A stretch of DNA of 64,000 nt. It comes from UBA5195 sp034432755 (lineage in GTDB: Bacteria; Chloroflexota; Anaerolineae; Anaerolineales; Villigracilaceae). The translations under genes were made by a program, and so were the position numbers. The DNA is taken from NCBI GenBank assembly GCA_034432755.1, contig DAOUBQ010000056.1, forward strand, positions 1 to 64,000, read 5' to 3'. Every line of letters begins with the position of its first letter. Within the stretch, counting starts at the first letter, position 1. Under the pieces are notes generated by a model. It saw only the letters and a program-made list of their open reading frames with translations. It had not been told where the DNA came from and did no database searches. Of this stretch, positions 1 to 7,908 are shown in pieces.

Positions 1-91
1 CCGCAAAGACGCCAGGCACGCGAAGCAAAAATAAGGGCGAATCTTTCGTCTTTGCAGTGAAATCATGATTTTTGCAGTGGAGTCAAGGATA

Positions 92-168
92 TTTTCTCCC
101 CGCTTTCTGTGCGGCTCATCTTTAAGTGCTTCCATCCTGTTTGTTTTTTAAGACTTTGAGAAGGCCAT
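92..168 (+). repeat. Dispersed repeat, copy 1 (inverted copy at 3.1 kb)
   Basis: This stretch of the leader region before dtd matches the reverse complement of 3071-3157. Shared blocks include GCGGCTCATCTT, CATCCTGTTTGTTTTTTA and GACTTTGAGAA. The first 60 bases of the window also carry CGCAAAG-type repeat sequence. Neither copy is coding. The two copies lie about 3 kb apart in opposite orientation and bracket the genes between 224 and 2999. Confidence 0.6.
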
Positions 169-223
169 ATCCGTAATGCGTTCACCCCTTGCGCATTACA
201 AATGAAATATTAAGGAGAAAACC

Positions 224-661
224 ATGCGCGCCCTGGTGCAACGAGTGAAATATGGAAAAGTGAGCGTGCACGGCCAGGTGAACGCTGAAATTGGCCAGGG
301 TCTCGTGATTTTGCTTGGGGTTGGCCACCACGATACCCAAGAACAGGCCGCCTGGCTGGCCGATAAAATTGCCAACCTGCGCATTTTCGAAGACTCAGAC
401 GGGAAGATGAATCTTTCCATTAAGGACATCGGCGGGGAGGCGATTGTCGTCAGTCAGTTTACGCTATACGCCGATGCCCAAAAAGGCCGCCGCCCCTCGT
501 TCACCGAGTCCGCCCCACCCAACCTGGCCCGTCCTTTGGTGGAGCGCTTTGCAACCCTCTTACGTGCCCAGCAAATCCCAGTCGGTGAGGGCGTGTTCGG
601 GGCCGAGATGCTGGTTGAAATCCACAACGACGGCCCGGTGACCATCTGGCTGGAACGATAA
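224..661 (+). CDS. dtd: D-aminoacyl-tRNA deacylase
   Basis: Cytoplasmic proofreading enzyme that hydrolyses D-aminoacyl-tRNA (and Gly-tRNA-Ala), recycling tRNA charged with the wrong substrate. The 145-residue length is standard for the DTD family. Both signature motifs are present: SQFTLYAD (residues 77-84), which contains the SQxT active-site loop, and NDGPVT (135-140), which contains the cross-subunit GP motif that excludes L-amino acids. The start is supported by an AAGGAG ribosome binding site seven bases upstream. The gene stands alone, with a repeat-containing leader upstream and the APH-fold kinase gene 58 bases downstream on the same strand. There is nothing unusual in the protein. 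Confidence 0.95.
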   Translation: MRALVQRVKYGKVSVHGQVNAEIGQGLVILLGVGHHDTQEQAAWLADKIANLRIFEDSDGKMNLSIKDIGGEAIVVSQFTLYADAQKGRRPSFTESAPPNLARPLVERFATLLRAQQIPVGEGVFGAEMLVEIHNDGPVTIWLER

Positions 662-707
662 TATTTTCCTGCCATGAAAAAAGAAGCCAGTAGACGGCGG
701 ATACAGG

Positions 708-713
708 TAAAAT
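708..713 (+). promoter_or_regulatory. -10 box (TAAAAT) for a near-leaderless transcript
   Basis: TAAAAT ends six bases before the ATG at 720, so transcription would start at or within a base or two of the start codon. There is no Shine-Dalgarno sequence before this ATG. No good -35 element is seen at the usual distance. The same arrangement recurs at purB. Confidence 0.5.
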
Positions 714-719
714 CTGCCT

Positions 720-1688
720 ATGCCGACCTCCACCAACCGACGCCTGGAAACTGCCTACGAGGCGCTCAAGCACTACGAGATAAAACCCACGCTGGTGACA
801 TTCCTGCAACACAGCGAAAACGTGACCTTCCGCGTGGACTGTCCTGAGGCATCTTTCTTGCTACGCCTGCACAGCCCACGTACAGAATCCTTTGGTAAGG
901 AAGGACTGGACAGACAGGTCATCAACTCAGAAATGCTGTGGCTGGAGGCGTTGCGCCACCAGGATTTACCCGTCCCAGCGCCGGTGAAGAACCGCATGGG
1001 CGGTTACGTCTCACAGGTGGAGGGGGTTAACACCACCCTTTTGGCCTGGCAGGAGGGCAGCCTGCTGACGCGCGACCTGGAAAGCAAGCAGACCGCTGCG
1101 CAAATGGGGGAATTGGTGGGCAGAATTCACGCATACGCCAGCCAATGGCAGGTTCCAGCCGGTTTTTTGCGCCCACAACGAGATGCGGCTTATTTCCAAA
1201 ACGCGCTGCTTTCCCTGCGCCCGGCAATGCAGGATGGGCGTATTTCTTATGCCGACTACAAAACGCTTGAAACTTCGCTTGAATTATTGGAGGAGGAGGC
1301 CAGTCGCCTGCCGCGCACGCCCCAAACCTGGGGACTTCTGCACGGCGACTTGCACCGGGGCAACTTCTTGCTTCATGAGGGACAAATTCGCCTGATTGAT
1401 TTTTCGATGTGCGCCTTTGGGCCTTTTGCCTACGACCTGGCAACTTGCATCTCCAATGTGCGAACGGTATTTCACCCACTCTTTTTGGAGCGGTATACGC
1501 AATTTGCTCTGCTCCCCCCACGCTATGAGCGCCTGCTCGAAGGGTATTTTGTGGCAAGTTATATTGTCACGTTCTCGTTATGGATTTCTGACCTTAAATC
1601 GCAAGAAACGCTCATCCAGCGCGTCGCTTACATTGCGCGCGAATACGCGGCTCGTTTCAAGTGCGGCGAGCCGTTCTGGTTCAGGTAA
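720..1688 (+). CDS. Aminoglycoside phosphotransferase (APH)-family kinase
   Basis: Protein-kinase-like small-molecule kinase of the APH/choline kinase superfamily; the physiological substrate cannot be read from the sequence. In the 322-residue product, HGDLHRGNF (residues 208-216) is the Brenner catalytic loop, with D210 as the likely base and N215 as a metal ligand. IDFS (226-229) carries the second metal-binding Asp. The N-terminal half contains the expected nucleotide-binding lobe. The family includes antibiotic kinases, homoserine and fructosamine kinases, and many uncharacterised enzymes, and no resistance context is visible here. The start has no ribosome binding site and lies just after a TAAAAT box, so translation is probably leaderless. 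The stop overlaps the end of the convergent gene at 1681. Confidence 0.85.
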   Translation: MPTSTNRRLETAYEALKHYEIKPTLVTFLQHSENVTFRVDCPEASFLLRLHSPRTESFGKEGLDRQVINSEMLWLEALRHQDLPVPAPVKNRMGGYVSQVEGVNTTLLAWQEGSLLTRDLESKQTAAQMGELVGRIHAYASQWQVPAGFLRPQRDAAYFQNALLSLRPAMQDGRISYADYKTLETSLELLEEEASRLPRTPQTWGLLHGDLHRGNFLLHEGQIRLIDFSMCAFGPFAYDLATCISNVRTVFHPLFLERYTQFALLPPRYERLLEGYFVASYIVTFSLWISDLKSQETLIQRVAYIAREYAARFKCGEPFWFR

Positions 1689-2427
1689 AATCTCCCCGCC
1701 ATAAGGCGGTATCCACCTGCACTGCCAGCGCGCCCGCCGCGAGCATGGCGCTGACGTTTTCTTTGGAATACACCCCGCACCCGCCAATCAATGGAATACC
1801 GGCACGGGTTGCCTCACTCACCAACAAAAGAGACTGAGCAAACAGCGCCGGGCCAAACAACCGGCCCGAAACCAACCTGCCATCGCGGGCAGCCAGCGCC
1901 CCCCTGGGCGCGGCCAGGCTGACTGCCTCGGCCCCAGCCGCCAACACCTGCGGCCCCAGGCGCAGCACCTGCTCCCAGGGCAGATGAACAATCAACGGCA
2001 GTTCCCCGGCTGACATTTCTACGGCCAGAAGAATGATGTCATCAGCCAGTAACGGGGCAAAGCCCAATTCCGCTGCCATCACATTTTCAACATTTTCCAA
2101 CTGTCGCACCATGCGCTGAGTCTCTTCGGGGCGGTCGGCCATCAGGTGGACAATGACCGGCAGGCCGGCGCGCGCCCATTTGGGGGCAGCCTGTTTGAGC
2201 GCTTGCGCAAAGCCGGGGTTGGGCAGCCCGCTATGCAACAAAAACCCGCCAGGGTGTTCGATAAAAGCCGGCTCCACAGCAGGACGGCGCGGGCGCAGGC
2301 TTAACGGATTGGTGACAAAGGCCCCAAACTCCCCCCAATTTAACGGAAAACGAGCATCCGGCGCAAAGCCGAGCGCCCCAGCAGCATTCATCAACGGCTT
2401 TTGGAAATCCAATCCCCGCTTCGACAT
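1681..2427 (-). CDS. Dihydroorotate dehydrogenase-like flavoprotein lacking the catalytic motif
   Basis: The 248-residue product resembles a short PyrD-type TIM barrel. NAAG near residue 13 matches the PyrD N-terminal strand, TNPLSLRP follows the flavin-loop pattern, and GGCGVYS with AMLAAGA and VQVDTALWRG at the C-terminus matches the FMN-phosphate site. True dihydroorotate dehydrogenases have N-x-S-C-P-N with a catalytic Cys or Ser after the E-L strand. Here the corresponding strand continues as AAELGFAPLL, so that residue is absent, and the protein is about 50 residues shorter than usual. It may bind FMN without oxidising dihydroorotate. It lies 11 bases downstream of the gene at 2439, probably in the same operon. 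The fold assignment is fairly safe; the function is unknown. Confidence 0.7.
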   Translation of the reverse strand: MSKRGLDFQKPLMNAAGALGFAPDARFPLNWGEFGAFVTNPLSLRPRRPAVEPAFIEHPGGFLLHSGLPNPGFAQALKQAAPKWARAGLPVIVHLMADRPEETQRMVRQLENVENVMAAELGFAPLLADDIILLAVEMSAGELPLIVHLPWEQVLRLGPQVLAAGAEAVSLAAPRGALAARDGRLVSGRLFGPALFAQSLLLVSEATRAGIPLIGGCGVYSKENVSAMLAAGALAVQVDTALWRGDFT

Positions 2428-2438
2428 CCATCCCCATC

Positions 2439-2999
2439 CTATGCCCCAGACTGCGCTGAAGATTGGCCGGTTGGCGGGTTGAGCGACGCAGTGCGGGCGC
2501 GCAGTTCAGCAACCATCAACATTTGTTTTTTATTGAATACCACCGTCTCAACGCGCATCACCAATTGCGGATTGGGCGCAAAGGTCAGAACGGCCTCTGT
2601 CAACGGGATGTAGTCTTCAGGCCGCATGGTGAAACCTTTGCGCGGGTCCATGCGCTCGGTCTGGTGGATGACACCCTGGACTTGAAACTGCGGCACCAGC
2701 ACCACCACGTCGAAGGCCAGCCGGTTGGCCTTGCGAAAAATGCTCTTGTGCGTCAGGTCGCGCTGGATGGGAATAGCCAGGGTGATAGCGCTCTTTTCTA
2801 CGCGCATCTTTGCCATGCGGACGGGGGGCGTTTTCCCCAATGTATGTAGACTGGCGACCTGGGCATCAAGCAAAACCAGGCCCTGTTCATTTTTCAGGTT
2901 CAGAACATCCGTCAGGCGTTCCCCATCGTTTTCAATCTGACCGCGAATGACATAATCGGCTGTAAATAACTGGACTTCGATTGGCATACCAGGCTCCAT
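2439..2999 (-). CDS. Uncharacterised protein with two similar beta-rich halves
   Basis: I do not recognise a characterised function. The 186-residue product appears to contain the same unit twice. Residues about 5-75 (VQLFTADYVIRGQIE, then LTDVLN, then MRVEKSAITLAI) align by eye with residues about 95-170 (FDVVVLVPQFQVQGVIHQ, then YIPLTEAVLTF, then MRVETVVFNKKQMLM). The pattern resembles small domains of unknown function (DUF6812-like) common in Chloroflexota. There is no signal peptide or membrane segment, and the C-terminus is a short disordered tail. The gene leads a two-gene operon with the PyrD-like gene and has a clear upstream promoter (TTGACG, 17-base spacer, TAAGAT). Confidence 0.7.
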   Translation of the reverse strand: MEPGMPIEVQLFTADYVIRGQIENDGERLTDVLNLKNEQGLVLLDAQVASLHTLGKTPPVRMAKMRVEKSAITLAIPIQRDLTHKSIFRKANRLAFDVVVLVPQFQVQGVIHQTERMDPRKGFTMRPEDYIPLTEAVLTFAPNPQLVMRVETVVFNKKQMLMVAELRARTASLNPPTGQSSAQSGA

Positions 3000-3021
3000 A
3001 CAATCTCATGCGTATAAAATC

Positions 3022-3050
3022 ATCTTACCATTCGCAAATCGGCACGTCAA
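3022..3050 (-). promoter_or_regulatory. Sigma-70-type promoter for the 2999-1681 operon
   Basis: On the minus strand TTGACG (3050-3045) is followed after exactly 17 bases by TAAGAT (3027-3022). The predicted transcription start is near 3015, about 16 bases before the ATG at 2999. Confidence 0.65.
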
Positions 3051-3070
3051 TTACACTTTTGAGTCTGCTC

Positions 3071-3157
3071 ATGGCTTTCTCAAAGTCTGGTTTCAGACTA
3101 AAAAACAAACAGGATGAACAAGATTTCAAGATGAGCCGCGCAGAAAACAAGGGAAAA
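3071..3157 (-). repeat. Dispersed repeat, copy 2 (inverted relative to 92-168)
   Basis: The reverse complement contains GCGGCTCATCTT, CATCCTGTTTGTTTTTTAG and ACTTTGAGAAAGCCAT, matching the copy near the window start. It includes the ACAGGAT-type words that recur at 3160-3176, 30130 and 49220. It is not coding. Confidence 0.6.
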
Positions 3158-3253
3158 CATCTTGTTTATCCTGTTAAAGATGAAAAGCCGTTCCTTGGTG
3201 TTTCATTGGTTTTTGCAAACGAGTCGCTTTTCGGGCTGTTTTCAGGCCGATGG

Positions 3254-3259
3254 TAAAAT
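3254..3259 (+). promoter_or_regulatory. -10 box (TAAAAT) nine bases before purB
   Basis: GGTAAAATG lies immediately before the ATG at 3268, giving a predicted leaderless or nearly leaderless mRNA. It also makes the in-frame ATG at 3250 an unlikely start, because that codon would lie upstream of the promoter element. Confidence 0.55.
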
Positions 3260-3267
3260 GTACTGCG

Positions 3268-4659
3268 ATGAATGACTTCACATCCTACCAATCCCCGTTT
3301 TCGTGGCGCTACGGCAGTCCGGCCATGCGCCAAACCTGGTCCGAACAGCGTAAACGCTTGCTTTGGCGCAAAATTTGGGTCGCGCTGGCCGAAGTCCAGG
3401 CCGAATATGGCCTCGTCCACCCCGAACAGGCTGCCGACCTTTGCGCCCACGTCGAAGAAATCGACATCCCGCGCGCGCTCGAAATCGAAGCCGAAATCCA
3501 TCACGACCTGATGGCCGAGGTGCGCGTCTTTGCCGAGCAGGCGCCCATTGGCGGCGGCATCATCCACTTTGGCGCGACCTCGATGGATGTGGAAGATAAC
3601 GCCGACGCCCTGCGGCTGCGCGAAAGCCTCGACCTGACCCTTGCCAGTTTGGGCGAACTGCTCCACACGCTGAATCGGCATCTGGTGGAACAAGCCGATA
3701 CCCCGCTGATAGCGTTTACCCACATCCAACCCGCCGAACCGTCCACGCTCGGCTACCGGCTGGCGCAATATGCCCAAGATTTGCTTGAAGATTACCGTTC
3801 GCTGCAATCTATTCGGGAGAATATTCGCGGCAAGGGCTTCAAAGGCGCGGTTGGAACTTCGGCCAGTTACGCCGAACTGCTCGGCGCGGAAAATATAGCC
3901 GGCTTTGAGCAGAAACTTTCTGAAAAACTAAACTTGCCCTTTTACCCGGTGGCCACTCAAACCTACCCACGCAAACAGGATTACACCGTGCTTGCGGCAC
4001 TGGCCGGGCTGGCGCAATCGCTTTACAAAATGGCCTTCGACTTGCGCCTGCTGCAATCTCCGCCGATTGGTGAATTGAGCGAACCATTTGGCAGCAAACA
4101 GGTTGGCTCATCAGCCATGCCCTTCAAGCGCAACCCGATTCGCGCCGAAAAAATCGACTCGCTCGGGCGGTACCTGGCCCAACTGCCGCGCATTGCCTGG
4201 GATAACGCCGCCCACAGCCTGCTGGAGCGCACCCTCGACGACTCGGCCAACCGCCGGGTCATCCTGCCCGAAGCATTCCTCGCGGCGGATGAAATGCTCC
4301 ACACCCTGCGCGGAATCGTGGACAGATTAAGCATCAACGAACAGGCCATCCGGCGCAACCTGGATATCTACGGCCCGTTTGCCGCCACCGAGCGCGTTCT
4401 CATGGCCGCCGTGCGGGCCGGGGCCAACCGCCAGGAAATACACGAAACCATCCGCGCGCAATCAATGACCGCCTGGGAAGCGATTCGAAACGGCGAACCC
4501 AACCCGCTGGTCGAAAATCTATCGAAAGACGCGGAAATCTTGAAATTCTTATCCTCTGCGCAGGTGCGCGAATTGATGGATTACGCTCATCACGTCGGCA
4601 ATGCGCCAGAAAGAGCCAGGGAGATGGCGAGAACTATTGCACGCGAGATGGATAAATAA
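3268..4659 (+). CDS. purB: Adenylosuccinate lyase
   Basis: Cytoplasmic enzyme of purine synthesis that splits SAICAR and adenylosuccinate, releasing fumarate. The 463-residue length from this start is normal. FGATSMDVEDN (about residues 101-111) is the conserved substrate-binding segment, THIQPAEPST carries the active-site His, and SSAMPFKRNP (about 281-290) is the fumarase/aspartase superfamily signature with the mobile catalytic Ser loop. An in-frame ATG exists at 3250, but the -10 box lies between it and 3268, so 3268 is preferred. A clear hairpin terminator follows the gene. It sits just upstream of the nucleoside transporter operon, which fits a purine-related neighbourhood, but the terminator makes it a separate transcription unit. 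Confidence 0.95.
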   Translation: MNDFTSYQSPFSWRYGSPAMRQTWSEQRKRLLWRKIWVALAEVQAEYGLVHPEQAADLCAHVEEIDIPRALEIEAEIHHDLMAEVRVFAEQAPIGGGIIHFGATSMDVEDNADALRLRESLDLTLASLGELLHTLNRHLVEQADTPLIAFTHIQPAEPSTLGYRLAQYAQDLLEDYRSLQSIRENIRGKGFKGAVGTSASYAELLGAENIAGFEQKLSEKLNLPFYPVATQTYPRKQDYTVLAALAGLAQSLYKMAFDLRLLQSPPIGELSEPFGSKQVGSSAMPFKRNPIRAEKIDSLGRYLAQLPRIAWDNAAHSLLERTLDDSANRRVILPEAFLAADEMLHTLRGIVDRLSINEQAIRRNLDIYGPFAATERVLMAAVRAGANRQEIHETIRAQSMTAWEAIRNGEPNPLVENLSKDAEILKFLSSAQVRELMDYAHHVGNAPERAREMARTIAREMDK

Positions 4660-4673
4660 CAAAGCAGCAAAAG

Positions 4674-4710
4674 AGGTGCGGAAAACCCTTTCCACACCTT
4701 TTCGTTTTGT
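4674..4710 (+). terminator. Rho-independent terminator of purB
   Basis: AGGTGCGGAAA (4674-4684) pairs with TTTCCACACCT (4689-4699) with one mismatch and a four-base loop, followed by a T-rich tail. It begins 15 bases after the purB stop. Confidence 0.75.
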
Positions 4711-5011
4711 GCTACTATTAACAAACGAATGGCTGACCCGCCGCACACCAGAAGCACCCAAACGAGTAATTTGCCGGGTCAAATTCCGGTTGTAGAATGG
4801 CCCGGCGGCTGAAAAATGCTTTTTGACGGTTAAAGTAATGAAAAAAGGCATTGGATTGTTCCTGTAAAATTCGATATGCTACTATCAGTCTGTTCAATTT
4901 CATTCTCTTCCTAACCCCCTGTTGATTAAGAAAGGAGTTGCCCGACAAAAATTGACCTTGTTTTGCTGAAGACTGTTTCAAACACTTCAAACACTTTCTC
5001 AGGAGGAAAGA
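4711..5011 (+). promoter_or_regulatory. Leader and promoter region of the nucleoside transporter operon
   Basis: There is no gene in this 300-base gap. TAAAAT at 4865-4870 is the best -10 candidate and would give a leader of about 135 bases. TTGACG at 4823-4828 is too far from it to be its -35 element. The ribosome binding site of the lipoprotein gene is AGGAGG, seven bases before the ATG. I see no recognisable purine riboswitch core in the leader, but I could not fold it. Confidence 0.4.
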
Positions 5012-6205
5012 ATGCTTACAAAAACCCTTTGGCGAATGCTCGCTTTGTTTGCGGCACTCTCCATGCTCATCTCAGCCTGCGGACCCGAAAAAGTCGGCGG
5101 GTTTGAAATTCCCAACATCGAAAATGGCAAGTTCAATATTGCAATGGTGCTGATTGGCCCGCATGATGACGGCGGCTGGTCGCAAGCACACTACGAGGGA
5201 CTGCTCTATGTTAAAGAAAACGTCCCGAATACCCATGTGGCCTACGTTGAAAATGTGCCAGAAGGCGCAGATTCAGAGCAGATTTTCCGCAGCTTGGCCC
5301 GCAAGGGCTTCAACCTGATTCTTGGCACCTCGTTCGGTTACATGGACCCGATGGAAACCGTTGCCAATGAATACCCCGATGTGTATTTCATTCACCTGAC
5401 CGGCATCAAATCCAACCAGAAGAACTTCGGCAACCTGATGGGCGCAATGGAAAATATGAAGTACCTGGCAGGCATGATTGCCGGGGCACGCGCCAAAAAA
5501 GATGGTCAGACCAAACTCGGTTACATGGCAACCTTCCCCATCCCTGAAGAACTGCGCCTGGGCAATGCCATCGCTCTGGGGATGAGAAAGACCTGCCCCG
5601 AATGCACGATGGATGTGCGCTGGATTAACACCTGGCATGACCCCATCATCGAGAAAGAAGCAGCGGCTTCGCTCTTCGATGCCGGCGCGTATGTCGTCTT
5701 TACCGGGGCAGATACCCCCGCGGTAGCCGATGTGGCGCAAGAAAAGGGCAAATGGGGTGTGACCTATGACTGGTATGGCTCCTGCAAGGTGGAACGCTGT
5801 CTGACCGCCCCTTACTGGGTTTGGGGGCCTGAATATGCTCGCATTACCAAGGGAATCATCGCGGGTACCTATACCCCAGGCTGGGATTACTTCGACGCCA
5901 ACACTGGCGCGTTGGGTCTGTTCGGGTTCATGGAAGGCCAGGAACTCACCCCAGGCATGAAAGACCTCGACCCGGCCCTCATTCAGGAAATCCGCGACAC
6001 GCTTGCCGCGATGCAGCGCGGTGAATTTACCCGTTTCGATGTCTTTTCTGGCCCCATTTACGACAACAAAGGCACCTTGATTGTGCCTGAGGGCGAAAAA
6101 CTGGAGCAGGTTGACCTGGATGCCTTCCCCGAATACGGGTTAGGCTGCAAATACTGCATGAAATGGTGGGCCGAGGGCATCACCGCTGAATTACCCAGCA
6201 ACTAA
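5012..6205 (+). CDS. Bmp/PnrA-family substrate-binding lipoprotein (nucleoside ABC transporter)
   Basis: Extracytoplasmic binding protein that delivers substrate to the ABC importer encoded next. The 397-residue product has a lipoprotein signal peptide with the lipobox ISAC (Cys23 lipidated). The mature part shows the Bmp family pattern: FNIAMVLIGPHDDGGWSQAH at the N-terminal strand, and a region around FTGADTP typical of the ligand cleft. Characterised members (PnrA, BmpA, BmpDEFG) bind purine and other nucleosides. A nucleoside substrate is inferred from the family and from the nucleoside hydrolase 1.5 kb downstream. A hairpin between this gene and the ATPase gene probably lowers downstream expression, a common arrangement for binding proteins. 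Confidence 0.9.
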   Translation: MLTKTLWRMLALFAALSMLISACGPEKVGGFEIPNIENGKFNIAMVLIGPHDDGGWSQAHYEGLLYVKENVPNTHVAYVENVPEGADSEQIFRSLARKGFNLILGTSFGYMDPMETVANEYPDVYFIHLTGIKSNQKNFGNLMGAMENMKYLAGMIAGARAKKDGQTKLGYMATFPIPEELRLGNAIALGMRKTCPECTMDVRWINTWHDPIIEKEAAASLFDAGAYVVFTGADTPAVADVAQEKGKWGVTYDWYGSCKVERCLTAPYWVWGPEYARITKGIIAGTYTPGWDYFDANTGALGLFGFMEGQELTPGMKDLDPALIQEIRDTLAAMQRGEFTRFDVFSGPIYDNKGTLIVPEGEKLEQVDLDAFPEYGLGCKYCMKWWAEGITAELPSN

Positions 6206-6222
6206 GATTCACCTTCCAACGG

Positions 6223-6254
6223 GGCCAGGATATTAAACTATCCTGGCCTTTTTT
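6223..6254 (+). terminator. Intra-operon hairpin with T-run (partial terminator)
   Basis: GGCCAGGATA (6223-6232) pairs perfectly with TATCCTGGCC (6239-6248) around a six-base loop, followed by six T. It sits between the binding-protein stop and the ATPase gene in an otherwise continuous operon, so it probably acts as a leaky terminator or an mRNA 3' stabiliser. Confidence 0.75.
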
Positions 6255-6309
6255 CAAACTGGCCTTCTCCCAACCCCCTGGCAAGAACAAGCAGGAGATA
6301 CAATTTTCA

Positions 6310-7908
6310 ATGCAGTCACAAAGTTTCTTAACAAGGGAGCCATCTGTGGACAAACCCGAAGCCACATCGAACCTTCCACTTGTTGTAACCATGAAAGGCA
6401 TTGTCAAACGTTTTCCGGGCGTTTTGGCCAATGACCACATTGATTTTGAACTGCGCCAGGGCGAAATCCATGCCCTGCTCGGAGAAAACGGCGCGGGCAA
6501 AAGTACACTGATGAACATCTTGGCCGGGCTATACCGGGCCGATGCAGGCGTTATCACCGTCAACGGTCACAAAGTAGAATTTCACTCACCCAAAGATGCC
6601 ATTCAAGCCGGAATTGGCATGATTCACCAGCATTTCATGCTCGTTCCCTCACAGACCGTCACTGAGAACATCTTGCTCGGCATGGATGAGCCGCCGTTTC
6701 GACTGAACTTGAACGATTACGACAAGAAAATGACCGAGTTGGGCGAGCGTTTCGGGATGAAAGTGGACCCGAAAGCCAAAATCTGGCAGTTATCGGTTGG
6801 GGAGCAACAACGCGTTGAAATCTTAAAAATGCTTTATCGCGGCGCAAACGTGTTGGTGATGGACGAACCCACCGCCGTGCTGGCTCCACAAGAAACCGAA
6901 GTGCTGTTCAATACCCTGCGCGTCATGGTCCAAGAGGGCAAATCGGTCATTTTCATCAGCCACAAATTACAGGAAGTAATGACCATTTCAGACCGGGTGA
7001 CGGTGCTACGCAAAGGGAGAATCACAGCCGCGGGCGTTCCTGTGGCAGGTACCACCCGTCAGGATTTAGCGCGCCTGATGGTGGGGCGTGAGGTTGTCTT
7101 TCAATTGGAGAAAAAGCCTCAAGAAGCCGGGCAGGTCATCCTGAAGGTGGAAAACATCCACACAGAAAATGACAAAGGGCTGCCGGCCGTGCGTGGGGTT
7201 TCGTTTGAAATCCGAGCAGGGGAAATTTACGGCCTGGCAGGCGTAGCAGGCAATGGTCAGAGAGAACTCTCTCAGGTTATTTCTGGACTGCGTAAATGCA
7301 CCCAGGGGCGAATCTTGCTCAACGGGGTTCAGATTAATAATCAGCCAGCCCAATATGTCATCCAACATGGCCTGGCCTATGTGCCGGAGGACCGCACCCA
7401 CGTTGGGTCAGCCCCCAATTTAAGCGTGACCGATAACGTGATTATGAAGAATTATCGGCACGAGCCCATTTCGCATGGCTGGATGCTCGATATTCCAGCA
7501 GCGCAGCATTTTGCAAGCGAACTCAAAGATGCCTATAACATCGTGGTACCGACCATTGAGACTCCGGTTCGCCTGCTTTCAGGCGGTAACCTGCAACGGG
7601 TCATTTTGGCGCGCGAAATTTCAGGGCGGCCCGCCCTGCTGGTGGCCGTGCAACCGACGCGCGGGCTGGATGTGGGCGCCATTGAAGGCGTACACCGCTT
7701 GCTGCTGGCCCAACGCGAAGCGGGTGCGGCCATTCTGTTAATTTCAGAAGAGTTAGAAGAACTGCTCTCGCTCAGCGACCGGGTAGCGGTGATTTACGAA
7801 GGCCGCCTGATGGGTGAACTGTGCGACCCAGACGTGGACACGGTGGGTCTGATGATGACCGGCACGCCACTGGAACAAATTCAAAAACAGGAGCCAACCC
7901 ATGGCTGA
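6310..7908 (+). CDS. Nucleoside ABC transporter, duplicated ATP-binding protein
   Basis: Cytoplasmic ATPase with two nucleotide-binding domains in one 532-residue chain, as in the RbsA/MglA and nucleoside (NupA/BmpA) importers. Domain 1 has Walker A GENGAGKST (residues 58-66), signature LSVGEQQR and Walker B VLVMDEPT. Domain 2 has the degenerate P-loop GVAGNGQ typical of these transporters and an intact LSGGNLQR signature. An AGGAG box lies 12 bases before the ATG at 6310. A GTG at 6346 has a better-spaced AAGGGAG box, so the true start may be 36 bases later. The gene overlaps the first permease by eight bases. It is fourfold longer than single-domain ATPases, as expected for the family. Confidence 0.9.
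   Translation: MQSQSFLTREPSVDKPEATSNLPLVVTMKGIVKRFPGVLANDHIDFELRQGEIHALLGENGAGKSTLMNILAGLYRADAGVITVNGHKVEFHSPKDAIQAGIGMIHQHFMLVPSQTVTENILLGMDEPPFRLNLNDYDKKMTELGERFGMKVDPKAKIWQLSVGEQQRVEILKMLYRGANVLVMDEPTAVLAPQETEVLFNTLRVMVQEGKSVIFISHKLQEVMTISDRVTVLRKGRITAAGVPVAGTTRQDLARLMVGREVVFQLEKKPQEAGQVILKVENIHTENDKGLPAVRGVSFEIRAGEIYGLAGVAGNGQRELSQVISGLRKCTQGRILLNGVQINNQPAQYVIQHGLAYVPEDRTHVGSAPNLSVTDNVIMKNYRHEPISHGWMLDIPAAQHFASELKDAYNIVVPTIETPVRLLSGGNLQRVILAREISGRPALLVAVQPTRGLDVGAIEGVHRLLLAQREAGAAILLISEELEELLSLSDRVAVIYEGRLMGELCDPDVDTVGLMMTGTPLEQIQKQEPTHG

Noticed and set aside
2153..2482. Plus-strand frame opposite the PyrD-like gene
   Set aside because: It is a shadow of the minus-strand coding frame; the minus-strand product has recognisable PyrD features.
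4711..5011. Possible purine riboswitch in front of the nucleoside transporter operon
   Set aside because: No conserved TATA...GGGTCTCTAC-type purine-aptamer core was found in the leader.
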